From positions 43,779,501 through 43,843,500 of the forward strand of contig NC_080591.1 of NCBI RefSeq assembly GCF_029962835.1: a stretch of 64,000 nucleotides of DNA, in the 5' to 3' direction. The DNA is from Magnolia sinica (taxonomy: Eukaryota > Streptophyta > Magnoliopsida > Magnoliales > Magnoliaceae). The position numbers and the translations under genes were made by a program. The notes beneath the pieces were generated by a model, which saw nothing but the letters and a program-made list of their open reading frames with translations, ran no database searches and had not been told where the DNA came from. Below, piece after piece: positions 33,180 to 48,100 of the stretch (positions within the stretch are counted from its first letter, which is position 1; each line of letters starts with the position of its first letter).

Positions 33180-36100
33180 CTGCATAGGAACAAAACAGAT
33201 CCAACTGTCACAGAAAAGATACAACTGATTCACAAAAGGAATAATGGATTGTGACATGCATACAACAAACAAGGCACTGAATAAAATCGCAATGAAACAT
33301 TGTGCAACCATATAATCAGCAGTAGCAGAAACAAAATATCTTGTATCAGACTTTCCTGGGTACAGAACCCTTCATATGAGGGATTTAACACAAATAGACC
33401 CCTTACTGTTGAAATTTCAATCAACAAGAAAGAGGCCTAGATAAATCAAAGTATAAACAAATCATAAATCAACAAAATGGCAAAAAAAACATAAAAATAA
33501 AAATAAAATAAAAAAGCCAAACCAACCCTTCAGTATTAGCACTAAATGTCTACATCGTAAGATCTTAGATGAAGTAATGCAGACGCAGGTGCATGTGGAT
33601 CAAAGATTGAAGAACTACAGATTGTGGAACAATCCAACAATTCACTAGCCAAATGCTAGTGATCACAAGCCCCTCTTTCTTCTACAAAATGGCACCAAAG
33701 GAAAAACTCCTAATCTGATTGTTTTTATCCAAAATATCATAACAGGCTGTTACAAGAAAGGTTATTTTTATATAGACCTTTGACAACTAAAGAAAAACCT
33801 AATATAATAGAAAGCGACTAAAATGCCTTTCAATCCCATCACAACCATATAGGCCATCAATCAAATATCTTGGGCCCATTTGAAAACTAACTCAATAGGC
33901 TATCAAACGGGATCAATTTTGTGTCATCCTAATGCCCAAAAAGCAGCCTAGTGACGAAAATACAAATGGGAAACATTGAGTCATGACTCAATCTAAACCT
34001 AAAACTAATTAAATAAATAGATACTTTGAATATGAGGACCATTTGATTGATCTCATGGACCCCCGCAGCATAAGCTGGCCATTGATCTCATCAGATTTAC
34101 CATCAGACCATGGATTTGGTCTTATCATCAATCAAGACAATCTGAACAGTTGGTTTTAGTTAGATCCTTGATCAGTTAGCTTGTATGGCCTTAAGATTGC
34201 ATCATGCAGGGTCCTTTTCTTCAGAAGGTACTACATGGGGAATCATCTCAAGCGAGCAAGCTTCCAAGATAATAATGGCTATGAAGTTTTAGGAGGAAAG
34301 ATTATTTGCAGCCCAGTTATCTGTAGAAATATTTGGGAATGATGGTGAAGCTATTGTTGACACTTAGTGAGGTAGCTATTCTTGTTAATGCTTAGTTCCA
34401 GGATCCTTATAACTAGGTGCTACTCCCGCTTCGAATCACGCTTCAAACTCACACTCCCACCCTTGGTTCCTAGCCACTTATACTTGATAGCATTTTGAAA
34501 TATACCCTTCCCCAGTTCCGTACACAAATCTTTTGTTGCTTTGCTTCATACTTTGGACAACTATAGGTCGACGAATTGGATTGCCAGATTTGGGCTCACT
34601 TGCACAACATTTCTTCTTTCCCAAGAATTTTATTAAGATTAACTTCTGGTTTCACTCGTGTCTGTTTTTCTTCCACCATCTAAAGTCAAGGCATTCTCTG
34701 GGCGGATGTAGCAAATAAAATCTTTTCTCCCAACAACCTGACAAAGGTATTTGGCTCTTCAAAATATGTACTGTCATGTAGAAAGATGAAGAACCAGCGA
34801 CCCATCTTTTCATCCATCGTGATACAGCTCAAGATATTTAATATTTCATCCTCCACATTTTGAATCACCCAAAAGCCAAAGGTAAGTGATGGATCTATTT
34901 GAATGATGGGCATTGGGACCTTTTTCCCCTACAATAGAATTTTCTGAAAATTGTCCATCCATGCAATTTTTTGGACTCAAAAGGAAAGAAAGAAAGGAAT
35001 ATTTTATGATGTGAATGCTTCTAAATCCAGCCACTAACATATAAAAATAAATAAAATTAGCCCATTCTCAAGCTCATGTCAAACCTTAGGGATCGTTTGG
35101 CAACACCGATTTGGGTGTATTTGAGTGCATTCAGTTTCCAGAAGTTGTTTGGCAACATGGATTTGGGGGTTAAATGGAATCAGAGGTAAATGAAATATGC
35201 AGTTTTTGTGTGTTTTCAAAATCTCAACTTTCAGTTGTGATTCCACTGTAGTTGGAATGAATGCCTTTTTTAGCCCCCTTTTTAAAGGTCAGAGAATCAC
35301 ACGTGTGACAAAGATGTCACTAGGCTACCAATCTGTTGTACACGTAGCACGCTAATGAGGAGCCGTTTGCAGTCCCTTTATCAGCCATTACAAGGTATAA
35401 AGCCCCATAATGAAGAAGAAATGAAAGAAAGAAAAAACTTACCTCTTTCAGCCTTCTTCTAATGTTGTCCCTCCCTCAAACGAGAAGGCTACATGGCCTT
35501 CTCACATCCACGACTTTTTTTTACTCTGGTGGTCTATGACATTGTGCACTAGCACTGTTACATGGGGCCCACCTAGATATGTGTTGTATATCCACACTGC
35601 TGATCGCTTTTTTCAAATCATTTTAGGACATCGTCTCTAAAATGAAGCATATCCAAATCTCAAGTGGAGCACACAATTGGGATTGAATGCCCACCATTAA
35701 AAAGTTCCTAGGGCCCACTCTAATGTTTATTTGCTATCCAACCTATTGATAAGGTCACACAAACCTGGATGGTAGGAGAACACAAATATCGTCTTGATCC
35801 AAAACTTTTATGGCCCCCAGTAAGTTTTTAATGGGTGGCGTTCAATCACCACACCATAGAAAACAGTGGGAATTGAACACCTACCAATGAAAACTTCTTA
35901 GGGTCGGAGAATCAAAACCTGCCACACAAACCTCCAGATCCAGAGCAAACTCAGCCACAAGCTTTGCATCAGCAAGGGGATAGTACATCATCCCAGCAGT
36001 TTCGTCCTCCGCATCTTCTTCAGAACCCTAGGCTGTCTTCTATTCAAGTTTCTCGACCATAGTCAGAACAAGGGATTCCATTGCAGCACAGCCCTATTCA

Positions 36101-39100
36101 AGTGCAGCTGCCGTCATTGCAGCAGATTCAACAACAGCTCCCAATTTCTCAGATCCTTTGCAACAGATTCAGCAACAACTCCCAATTTCTCAAATCCATT
36201 GAAATCCATCTCTGGCTCGCCACCTCTGTCTTCACATCCGGATCCATTGATCTGAGATTTGTTGAACCCATCAAGTTGATTATTCTCCATCGACGACAGT
36301 TGCTCTACCTCTGCTCGTCAGATCCGGTCCTGCTCACCCAGAAATCAGTGGTACACTTCTTCTTCGTGGTTTTTCTTTCTTATGGCATCCATGAATCCCT
36401 CCGATAAGATCGAAACTATCCATGTTAGGTTGGATGGAAAAAATTCTCCCTGTGACAACTTCAATTCAAGCATTTTCTAGCAAGAAAGAGCCTTTATGGC
36501 TATGTGGATGGTTCGATGGGCAAACCAAATGATGAAAAGGAACTCCTATCTTGAACCACAAATAATTCGAAGGTGGTCACATGGATCCTTAACAGTATTG
36601 AGAGCAACATTGCAATTAACCTCACATCATTCGAGACTGCATCTGAAATATGGGTTTATTTGAAAATGTGTTATCAACAATCAAATCATGCCCGTCGCTA
36701 TCAATTAGAGTATGGGTTGTCAAAATTAGAACAAGGAGCTCTAAGTATACAAGATTTCTATTCGAAACTTACCTCCGTTTGGCATGAGATTCAACTTATG
36801 GATCCAGTTATTCCCGCTGCGGTGGTCGAGACAGTAAAGATACTTCGCGACACAAGTAAATTGATGCAATTTCTATATAAACTCCATCCAGAGTTTGAAC
36901 CAACCCGAGCCGCTTTGATGAACCAGCCTCAACTTCCATCTCTTGAGGCAGCTCTATTTGATTTGATGGCAGAAGAAACGTTTGAAAACCCTTGCTTCCA
37001 TGAGAGAGGTTGTGCCTGATGCTGCCTTCATTACTCGCAATTTTTCAAGAAAGTCACGAGACATGTCGAAAGTTAAATGTTTTGAGTGTAATAGATTTAG
37101 TCATGTGGCCACTCGTTGTCCCAACAAGAAAGCAAATCTGAAATCCTCTGGACCAAGTACTCTGTTTTGTCGATACTGTAAACAAGAAGGACATGATATA
37201 GCCAATTGCCCAACTCGCCCTCCTCTACCTCCTCACTACCAGCGACATGGACGTGCATTTCTGGCTTCCTCTACTGAGAAGTCTGACTCATCATCTATGG
37301 TCCCATCAATGCAGCCTAATCTACTTTCCTCAGAACAAATTCAGCAAATCCTTCAAGCGTTGGGTTCTTCAGGTTCAATAGGTAATATTGATCATATAAA
37401 TCTTTGGTATATTGATGCTGGGGCATCTAATCATATGACTGGGGACCTTTCTTGTCTAACTGATTGTGTCCCCTATAGAAGAGTGAGTTCCATCTACACT
37501 GCAGATGGGAACCATTTACTTATCTCTCATATTGGGTCCTTGAAAGTCTCACCTTCATCTTCTTGCAATTTCTTCCTTCGCAAAGTGTTTTATGTTCCTA
37601 AATTATCTGCCAACTTGATTTCGGTTACTCAACTAGTGGAAAATAACTGTTTGGTTTTGTTTTCTCGGTCTGATTGTTTCATACAGGATATGGAAATAGG
37701 GAAGCTAATTGGGAAGGGTCATAAGATAGGAAGGTTATTCACTTTAGAGTTCGATCCCGGAGTTATCTCAGCACGTTGTTTTTTTCTTCCATGTTCTCAT
37801 GATATTTCTTTTGCTAATAAATGCTGGAAAGTTTGGTATAGTCGTTTAGGGCATCCAAATTCTAAAAACATGCTTTTCTTATTTAGATCTGGTCTTTTGA
37901 ATGATGAAATCAATATTAGTCTCATTTCCATTGATATGAACTGTGTTAGTTGCAAAGTGTGTAAATCTACTGCATTGCCCTTTTCATTGAGTAACTCTTG
38001 TACTCGGAATTTGTTTGATCTCATTCATACTGATGTTTGGGGTCCATCTCCCATCATGGCTCCTGGTGGTTCGTTGTATTACATCATCTTTGTGGATGAC
38101 TTTTGAAGGCACGCCTGGATTTATTTCTTGAAGCACAAGTCTGAAGCATTCTCATGTTACAGACAATTTTCTTCATATGTGGAGACCCAATTTGCAAAGA
38201 AAATTAAAGTTCTACAGTCTGACTCTGGGGGAGAATATATGCCCTCCGAGATTGAGACTTTTCTAAGTTCAAATAGTATTATACATCGGCAAACATGTCC
38301 TCACACACCGGAGCAGAATGGAGTAGCAGAACAAACGAATCGGCACATTATTGAGGTAGCAACCACCATGACAGAGTATGCACGTGTTTCAAAATTTCTT
38401 TGGGCTGAAGCAAAATCAACAGTAGTGTATCTAATCAATCGATTACTTTCCAATGTTTTGGCCAACCGAAAAACTCTCACGTTCTTCCTTCATGATAAAG
38501 ATCCAGATTATAGTTGGTTACTAGTGTTTGGATGCATTGCTTTTGTTGGTCTTCCAGAACGAGAACGGGATAAACTAAGTCCTAGGGCAGCTAAATGTGT
38601 ATTTCTTGAATATGGGGAGCATCAAAAAGGGTATCGTTGTTATGATCCATGTGCTCATCGTGTTCGTGTGTCTAGACATGTCACATTCTTTGAAAATTTA
38701 CTATATTATAAAGTTGTTCATGCATCTCCATCAGTTACCGTTGTTCCATCTTCCACTTCTTATGTCCCCTTTTGAAGAAAATCATTTTATGCTTCCTTCT
38801 CCCTCTCCTCCTTTGCAAGTCTACCAACGCCGTGTGAAGCCTATCTCTCTAGGGTCCTCTCCCTCAGCTGCTCCTGCTTCCGATCAGGTCTCCTCCTCCT
38901 ATAGCACAAGTAACCGTCCAACCTTCCACTAAGATCCAATTACGTCGTTCCAATCGTCCGTCTGTTCCTCCCTGTCGATTAAATCTTTTTGCCTCTCATC
39001 ATGTCTTGTTTTCTGGATTGAATTCTTTGGTTGTACCTACTTCTTATTCTCAGGCATATACACAACCGTGTTAGGTAAAGGCCTTGGATGATAAGATTCA

Positions 39101-42100
39101 GGCACTTCAGGAGAATGCTACTTGGACGTTGGTTCCATTACCTGAGGGGAAGCAAGTGATAGGTAGCAAATGAGTATAGCAAATGGGTATATACTGTGAA
39201 ATTAAAATCTGATGGGAGCTTAGATCGATACAAAGCTCGGCTAGTGGCCCAGGGCTATAAACAAGAGTATGGAGTTGATTATGATGAGACATTTGCTCCA
39301 ATGGGAAAAATGAAAACGGTCCGTTCCTTGATCGCTATAAGTTCTTCTAAAGGTTGGCAACTCAGTCAACTCGATGTCAAGAATGCTTTCCTCCATGGGA
39401 ATCTCAAAGAAGAAGTTTACTTCGACCTCCTGGTTACAAGTCCAAGGATCCACGCTTAGTTTGCAAGCTATCTAAAGCTTTATATGGACTCAAACAAGCA
39501 CCAAGAACATGGTTTGAAATTTTCCATGGAGTCTTAAGCACGGCAAGCTATTCTCAAAGCCAATATGACTCATCACTATATATTCTCAAGTCTAATTCAG
39601 GTCTTGTTGCTTTATTGGTCTATGTTAATGATATTCTCATCACAGGAGTGATGCTCAAGGAATTGTCGATCTCAAATCATTACTTCACTCCTCATTTCAT
39701 ATGAAGGATATGGGGCCATTAACATATTTTTTGGATCTTGAAATTTCTCATAATACTCAAGGTTATCTCATGAGTCAACAGAAGTATACCTGTGATTTGA
39801 TCAAGCTAGCAAACCTTACAGATAACAAGACCCATGAGACTCCTCTGGAATTAAATGTCGAGCATGGGAAAGATGATGGAGACCTCTCAGATGCTACATC
39901 CTATAGGCAACTGGTGGGGAGATTAGTCTATCTCACTATCCCGTCCTGATATCTCATATGCAGTTCATGTTGTTAGCCAGTTTGTCGAGGCACCTTGCAC
40001 ATTGCATATGACAGCAGTTCGTCGTATTATTCAATACCTTCGAGGTACCCTCAATCAGGCGCTTCTCTTTCCATCATCGCATGATCTACAATTATCTAAT
40101 TACTCTGATGCAGACTGGGCAGGTTTTCCCATTTCATGACGATCCACCACTGGCTATTATATTTTCTTGGGACAATTGTTGGTTAGCTGGAAGTGTAAGA
40201 AGCAAACCACGGTATCTAGATCCAGCACAGAAGCCGAATACCGTGCAATGGCAGAGGCATGTAATGAAATTACTTGGTTCCGGGAATTATTAACATATCT
40301 TGGGATTCATTTGTCTTTGCCGACTCCATTATATGCTGACAACCTCAGTGATATTCAGTTGGCTTCTAATCCAGTATTTCACGAGCGCACTAAACACATT
40401 GAAGTTGACGGCCACTTTGTGAGAGAAAAATACACAGTTAGAATCGTTTCTCTTCCTCATGTAACATCAGAGCCACAAATTGTTGATTTATTTACCAAAA
40501 CTATGACCTCATCCCGTCATAGGTTTCTTTGTGGAAAACTGATTTTGTTTCATTATCCCACATCAGTTTGAGGGGGGGTGAGAATATTGTATATATGGGT
40601 TATAATTAGTTGTAATATACTGTGCATAAAGAGGCTCTAAATAAGCTTCCTTGTATAGTCTTGTAGAGTGATTATTTAAACCCACTTTTGGGTTGAAGCA
40701 ATACAGAAAAACATCTCCAAATTCCTAGATTTTCACATGTGACCTTATGAACAGGTTGGATGACAAATAAACATCATGGTGGGCCTTAAAACGGTGGTTG
40801 TCATTGTCCCCACTACTTTCCATGGTGTGGTCCACTTGAGCTTTGTATTTGTCTCATTTTTTAGTTCAAAATTGTCTGGCAAATGATGAACCATGTGGAT
40901 GTAACAAATACATCACGGTGGCGCCCACAAAACTTTGCCATGTCAACACACCACCAAGGTTGTGATGTGCTAAACTACACAATCTAATGATATGTTCTCT
41001 GATATATTGCAATGGCAAATTGGATTCGTATAGTTGACCCCAATTAGTTGGGATATGAAATTAAAATCTTGTTCATCACAGCCTCACCCAGCAGAACGCT
41101 TGAAGACTATTACATGGAGGGATAAAAGTGCTACAGCAAGGCACATCCATTGTTGATAGTATGGGTCTAGAACATGGATGATCCATCCATCTATTCAACC
41201 ATCCGTGCACATGCATGCATGCAAACATACGTACAATGATGTATACATATATACACACGTGCATGATCCATCCAATCATTCATCCATGCATGTATGTATA
41301 CACTCATACACACACACATACATACAGACAACATCCATTCATCCAACAAACCATCCTACCATCCAACCATCCACCCACCCACCCATACATAAATATATTG
41401 TTTGAATTATCCCCAATACTATCGAAATATCCCTGATACTAATGCTATATCCAGCTTGGCGATACTAATAACACCGGTAGCGATATTGATAACACCAATA
41501 GTATTAGAAATTCAAAGTATCAGCAATGTACCGCTAAGTATTGCCAACATATCGATATTGCCAATATTTTCAACTATGTAAATTCCAAGTGTCGATTGGT
41601 CGCTTGTATTGCCAATGTATCGATATCGCCAATATTTTCAACTACGTAAATTCTAGGTGACGCTTGTACCACAAGTGTATCAGCGATATTTCAATAATAT
41701 CATCAACATAGAGATCTAACAAAAAAATTGTTTATTAAAAAAAAAATCATTTCAAATTTTTTTTATAGGCATATGGTTGTATGCAGTGTTCAATTTGTCG
41801 TTGATAATATTGATATTATCGTTATCGCAACATACACGATATCGATGCCACAATCTTTCGTTTCATTTACCGTTGTTGATGACTTCTTGCCAAAATATCA
41901 TGAGTTGTCAATATTCTGCAATATTGAGGGATGTTTGGATGGATGGTTGGATCATTCGATGGAATGGATGGGATGGTTAGATTGTTTCTTACGACAACAC
42001 ATGCTTTTAGGCTCCCATTAAATGGAAACTTCTTGCGTATATTAGCATCTTCTAAAGTTTCACTGAAAATTCCACAGTTTTTCCCATGTTTCCATGTATT

Positions 42101-45100
42101 TCCGGTTATCAGCAATATTATCAACGATATCAATATTGTTTCCATATCCCTGGCCAACGAAACTTGGAGCGATACCGATACATTGAACACTGCACAGATA
42201 CATGCATATGTGATCCATCCATCCATCCATCCATGCATACATATAAACGCATACAAACATGCATTTCATCATACAACCATGCACCCATAACAAAATTTTG
42301 AAATGAAAACTTTTTTCCAATAAACAAAATTTTGGGCAATATTGATACATTGGCAATATTATCGAAATATCGCCGAGATATGAGCAACTCATAGAATTCA
42401 CAAAGTTGATAAGATTGGCAACACATTGGCGATACTTAGCAATACATCGATAATATATCGCCGATATCTTGAATTTTTTATGCTACCAGTGTTATCAATA
42501 TCGTTGACTTGGCGATGCTGATAATATTGACGATATTATCGATAATATCATTGACACTCGGAACAATGGGAACACCAACGACCTCTTTTGAAGATTATCA
42601 ATTATTAGCACCCTCTTCCTCCCTACTACTCACACAAAAGCCGCTACCTTAGGAGGAGCGTCATAGAACCAAATCTTGGAAGTGTGATCTCTTCTCTCCC
42701 ATTGAAGAACTCTGAAGCATCTTGTAAAAAGAAGGAACTAAGAAGTGACCTGACTTATCCTTGTTCCACACCAGTATCCCTCTCACATAAGGATGGAAAG
42801 CAAAACTGAAGACACTCCTCAAGCCTACTGAACTCTCATCCACTTCCTCGTCCAACAAATTCCTTCAACAAGTAGGAGACCAGACAATTGCATCCTCGTC
42901 CAACAAATTCCTTCACAAGGAGAATCAACAAGCAATCAGAATATTTCTTTTCGAAGAAAAGTGCTAGCCTGGGAACTCAAGCTAGAGTGATTTTTTTTTT
43001 CCCAAAGCCATATATCTTCCCAAACTGAATCCTCTTCCTATCCCCACGATAGAAGCATATCCCCTCCCTAAACTTACTCAACAAGCTAGAAACCACCTCC
43101 ACAACCCCAACTCCCTATAGAATGAAGATTCCTTTACCCACCATCCCTCTTCCTAAAGCCTATACTTACCCACAATTACCTCACCCCACAAACTTTCTTT
43201 CCGAACCAAATCTCTACATACATTTATCAAGCAAAGCAAGGTTCATATTTTTCTAGGTCCTTAACTCCCCCCTTCCCTCTCCATACGGCTTGTAAACCTC
43301 TTCCCATTTGAACGAGTGAAATTTTTGCTTCTCATCAATGTCCCACCAAAAAAAAAAAAATCCCATCTCAACCTCTCCAAAATATATTTTGGACACCTAA
43401 AGAGAGACGTCGAGTATAGCGGCAAATTAGCCAAAGCCACTTTTTTAGCGTTATCCAGCAGCCCGAGTACCGGCTCTTCCATGTTGACAACTTCATTTCT
43501 ACCCTTTCAATTAGCCTTATCCCATAAGTGGTTCGCCAACTTGCCAATGCAAAGAGGGAGACTGAGATACAACAAGGGAAGAGATCCCACAACACACCCA
43601 AAGATCTCCGCCAATCTCATCACTTCTTCCTTGAAGAGACGCACACCCAACAGCTCCCTCTTGATGATATTAACTTTCAACCCCGAGACCACTTCAAAGA
43701 ATCTAACAATTTTCCTTAAATTGTCCACTATATCCACATCTGCATCACAAAAAAGAATGGTAACATTGGCGAGCTGAAGATGCGAGATCTAAAGAATAAT
43801 GTTTTCCACCCGAAATTTGCAAAAGAAGGCCAACCTATTGACCCTTGTCCAGCATTTTAATGAACGGTTCTGCTAGCACCACAAACAGAAAAGGGGAAAG
43901 TAGATCTCTTAAAGCTTTGAAGAAGCCTTTAGGGGACCCCCATAGACCAACACAGAATTTAACTGACCAAATGCATTTTTATATCCAACCTCTCCACCTC
44001 TACCCACACCCTAACTATCCGAGCATGTAATCAAGAAAATCCCGATCAACATGGGCACAATATTTCTCAATATCCAACCTGAAAATGATACCCTTTTTCC
44101 TTCCCTATGTTATAAGTCAATGCACTCATGAGCTATATGTGCATTGTCCAGGATCTACCTACTCCCCACAAATGCACCTTGGACCTTGGAGGTAACATTC
44201 ACAAGAACAACCGAGAACTGGAAGCTACGATGTTGGCTAAAATCTATACACCCCCAATGAGGCTAATAAGTCTAAAGCTTTTTAGGCATTTCGCGCCTTC
44301 AACTTTCGGGACAATAGCAATGAAGGAGGCCCCTAGCTCCGACAATAGTCAGCCCCTATCAAAGAATTCCAACATGAAGCTACATTGATTGTTGGATTGA
44401 AACCATGCAAGATCGGGAGGTCCCATCCCTCACCAGATCTAATCCATGCATGATTTGAATATGGTACCGCAAGATTGTGATGATGGTCTGCAACTATTGC
44501 ATGTTTCCTTTGTTATTATCTTTACTATGATGTGGAATGTTGAATATTTCAATTGATTTGCTTAATTTATTTCGCTAGATAATTTATGTACTCACACATG
44601 CATTCTAGTTTAGACTGTCCTGCATCAACTCGGCTAAAGTCAACTTAGCCCAATCACAAAGCTGGTATTGGGTCAGGAGAACTAGGGTTGATACAGGTCT
44701 CAGGCCTGGTCCTGATTCCATGCGTGACTTAGATGACTATGACGAGTCAAGACGGGCCAGACGAGTCCAGTGAGGGCATTCTTTTTTCTTTCTTTTCTTA
44801 TTGAAAGATGTCTAGTAAGGGCATTCTTACAACCTAAAACACAAAAACCAGCTTTTTTCCTACTCATTCATATCTCCGCTAATTTTTGAATTTCAATCTC
44901 CCCTCCCCTCTTCTTTAGGGTTTCATTGAAGGAGGAAAAAAAAATAGGAGGTAAAGAAGAAACGATAATAAAGAAGGTAATTTTTCATTTTTTTTAAGTT
45001 TCTTTTTCAACCTTTTTTATGAAGGAAAACTGATTTTCTAATTTTCTTTGTCAATTAATTTTTTAATATTCTCCGTTTTTCTAGAAAAAGGAGATGCAGG

Positions 45101-48100
45101 AAAACTTATTTTTAAAAAAAAAATTCTGCATCTTTTGTCAATTAGTTTTTCTGATTATCTTTTTTTTTCTTTTTTTTTGGAAAAAGGATGAAGAAGAAGG
45201 GAAGAATGTATTTCTCTAATTCTCTTTTGTGTTTATTTATCAATATTGCTTTTATTATTTAGGCTTTTTTAGAAAGCGAGGAAAAAAAAAAAAAAAAAAA
45301 GAAAAGAAGACAATGGAAGAAGAAGAATAAGAACCACCACAAGAATCTTTTCTCCATTGAAGGGTAATTTTTTTCCTGTCTTTGTCGAGACTAACTCTCA
45401 TCACATAGGCCTTCTCTAATGTGTCGCTCTTCGAGTGCCCTTCAGTGGTTCGGAAAATATTACATCATTTAAGAAGAAATTTCTTTTGAAAAGGTTCAAA
45501 AGATGGCAACAAGTTTCACTTACTGAAATGGGAAGAGGTTTGTAAGCCGATTGATGGAGGGGCTGGTTTGAGAGATCTTAGCAGTATGAACAAGGCACTT
45601 CTTGGGAAGTGGCTTCGGTGCTTTGGTACAGAAGAAGGTAATCTTTGGACAGAAATAGTTGCTTTTAAGTACAAATCGGAAATGAGGGGATGGGAGACTA
45701 AGGAGTATATAAAGATAGGACATCTAATACTTGGAAGTCGATCATGGCGACTAAGAAAGTTTTCAAGAAAGGTATTTTATTCTCCATTGGAGATAGAACT
45801 AGAGTCAAATTTTGGGAGGACACGTGGTGTGGTGATTTTTCCCTATCTCAAGCCTTTCCTAACCTGGCTCACCTTGCTCCTTCAGTTGACATTTCAATGG
45901 CAAAATGCTTCTCAATCAACGACTCCACTATTTGTTTAGACTCCTCCCTGTAGAAGAGGTCTCTCAAAGTGGAGTGTTGTGTGTAGAAGGAACCTCCTTG
46001 ATCATGAGGTAGAAGAATACGTAGCCCTGTTGAATCGGATTCAACAAGTCAAGATAGATACGGAAAGCGCAGGTAAGTTAGAGTGGAAGAATCTCAAATC
46101 TAAAGTCTTCTCAGTTAAATCTTTCTATAGGGGTATCAAAAAAGCTGCTGAAAAGAAAGAAGAGATCCACACCGACAAGGTCTAGAAGTGTTCGTATGAA
46201 AAAAGCCCTAAGAAACTTCACCATTGGCAAGTGTTCGTATGAAAAGAACCTTATGAAACTTCACCATTGGCAGATATGGAGGATAGGGAAATAAAGGAGG
46301 GGGAGATAGTAGATCAGGGCAATCAACAGAAGCGATGGCAGATCATCGCTCGGAAATCCAGGAAAGGTAAGGAGTTGGACGGGAGGATAAAAAAAATCGC
46401 GTCATACCCAACGCTTTTCGTCAGAGGCTACCCAGATGGGTGGCTTCCGATCAACTTTGCGAGAGTTTTCGGGCGTGCAGGGGTGGTGATGGATGTCTTC
46501 TTACCAAGAGACAGGTTCTCAGGGCTTCTCAGAGGGTTCGCTGTCGTTAGGATGAGCTCCGAAGAGGAGCTGGGAAGGGCAGTCCAAATGCTACATGGCG
46601 AAAGCTTTGGCGGAAAACCCTGAACGGCTGGGAAGAAATTTTCTAGATTTCTAAAGGAAACACAAAAAAAAAAAAAAACACTCTGAAGCTGCGACGATTC
46701 CAAAAAGTTCTATACCCAGAGACGATACCCTTCAACACAGTGGGCAATTGTTTAAGGAGGCCTTGCTTCAGCTAGTGGGACCTTCATCAAAAGTCGCTCT
46801 CCAGTCATCTTCAACTAACCACCCCCAGATCGCTATGAATCAATCGGATCCAGAGGTTGAGGCTATCAAAACCTTCGATCCACGCATGATATGCATATGC
46901 AAAGATAGATTGGATCGGTCCAGAAGGGAGTTGCAGGATACGGTGGTGGTGAGCACTAGCGAAGGTGTCTCGATTCCGCAGGTTCGAAAATGGATAGCTG
47001 AGTGTTGTGGATTTCAACCGACCAACTACTCCATCAAGCCAATAAGATACAACAACCTATGGATAAAGGTCTACCCGGGAGTTAATTCGGAACTTCTCAT
47101 TATGGCAAGTGCATTGCATCCTGATGAGCTGATAGTGAAAGTTCAAAAATGGAACGATTATTCCATATTTAGCATGGAAGAACTCTGGGTCCTCATCTAG
47201 GAGGTACCACTCGAGTTATGGTACGACGAATTCTTTATCAAAGCCGCCACCATGATTGGCTCTCTCATTGAGTTGGATTTGAAGACTAAGCTGGGGAAGG
47301 AAATGGTTGTGATTCATCGGATCAGAAGAAGAAAGGGAGACCCGTTGCCGCTCCAACTTTAGGTCCTGGTGGAGGGAAGAGTGGTTGAGCTACCAATTCA
47401 AAGAGAGACAAAGGAGGAACTTCATCCGAGGTGGGGAGACTTCTGGAGGACGAAGGAGATATCGTCTTCCCCATCTCAGGCGGTTTCGAGCTCTGAGGAG
47501 GTTCTCCGGAATGCACGATACTCCTCAGGAGCACGGGACGTTTCTCCCACAGCTGGTGTGCATTGGGACTCTTCCGGTACGCATGCCCCACCCCTGTGCG
47601 AGACACATGGCCCAGACGCTGATGGAGTGCTGGTCACGCGAGCGTGTTGCCCTGCCATCGAGACTCGCAAGTCATCCTGGGCGCGTGACCCGCCACTAAG
47701 CGCAACAAGTGGCGCCGTAGCAGACCGCGCCTTGCCTACGCCAAAGAATCCTACGGCTGGCGTGCCTCGAGTCTCTAACGATATGCGTGCCCCATCCTCG
47801 TGCGAGTCACGTGTTCCGCCCTCGAGCGAGTCACGTGATCCTGTTTCAAATGGCGTGCTGATCACGCATGCTCGGACGTCCATCGCTAGGAGTGACAGAG
47901 TCTCCCAGGCATCCAACGCGTGCCTATGTGCGGGGTCGGAGACCTTCAAAGTCGTCCAAGGAGGCTACCGAGAGCCCGCCACGTTAACTAGGGTCCAATG
48001 CAATTTCTAAAAAGGCGGTTCCGATCCCGATGGGGACACCTGGCTATGCTAGAGGAGAGCCCGTTCATTTTAATGGCAGCTATTGCAGGATCCGTGATTC

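Noticed and set aside
43316..43777. 153-residue plus-strand ORF
   Set aside because: It is the complement of LINE ORF2 text on the minus strand (43737-43261), where reverse-transcriptase-family phrases are readable.
47476..47949. 157-residue minus-strand ORF
   Set aside because: It lies opposite the ORF1 tail region of LINE B and has no domain; G/C-rich DNA there keeps several frames open by chance.
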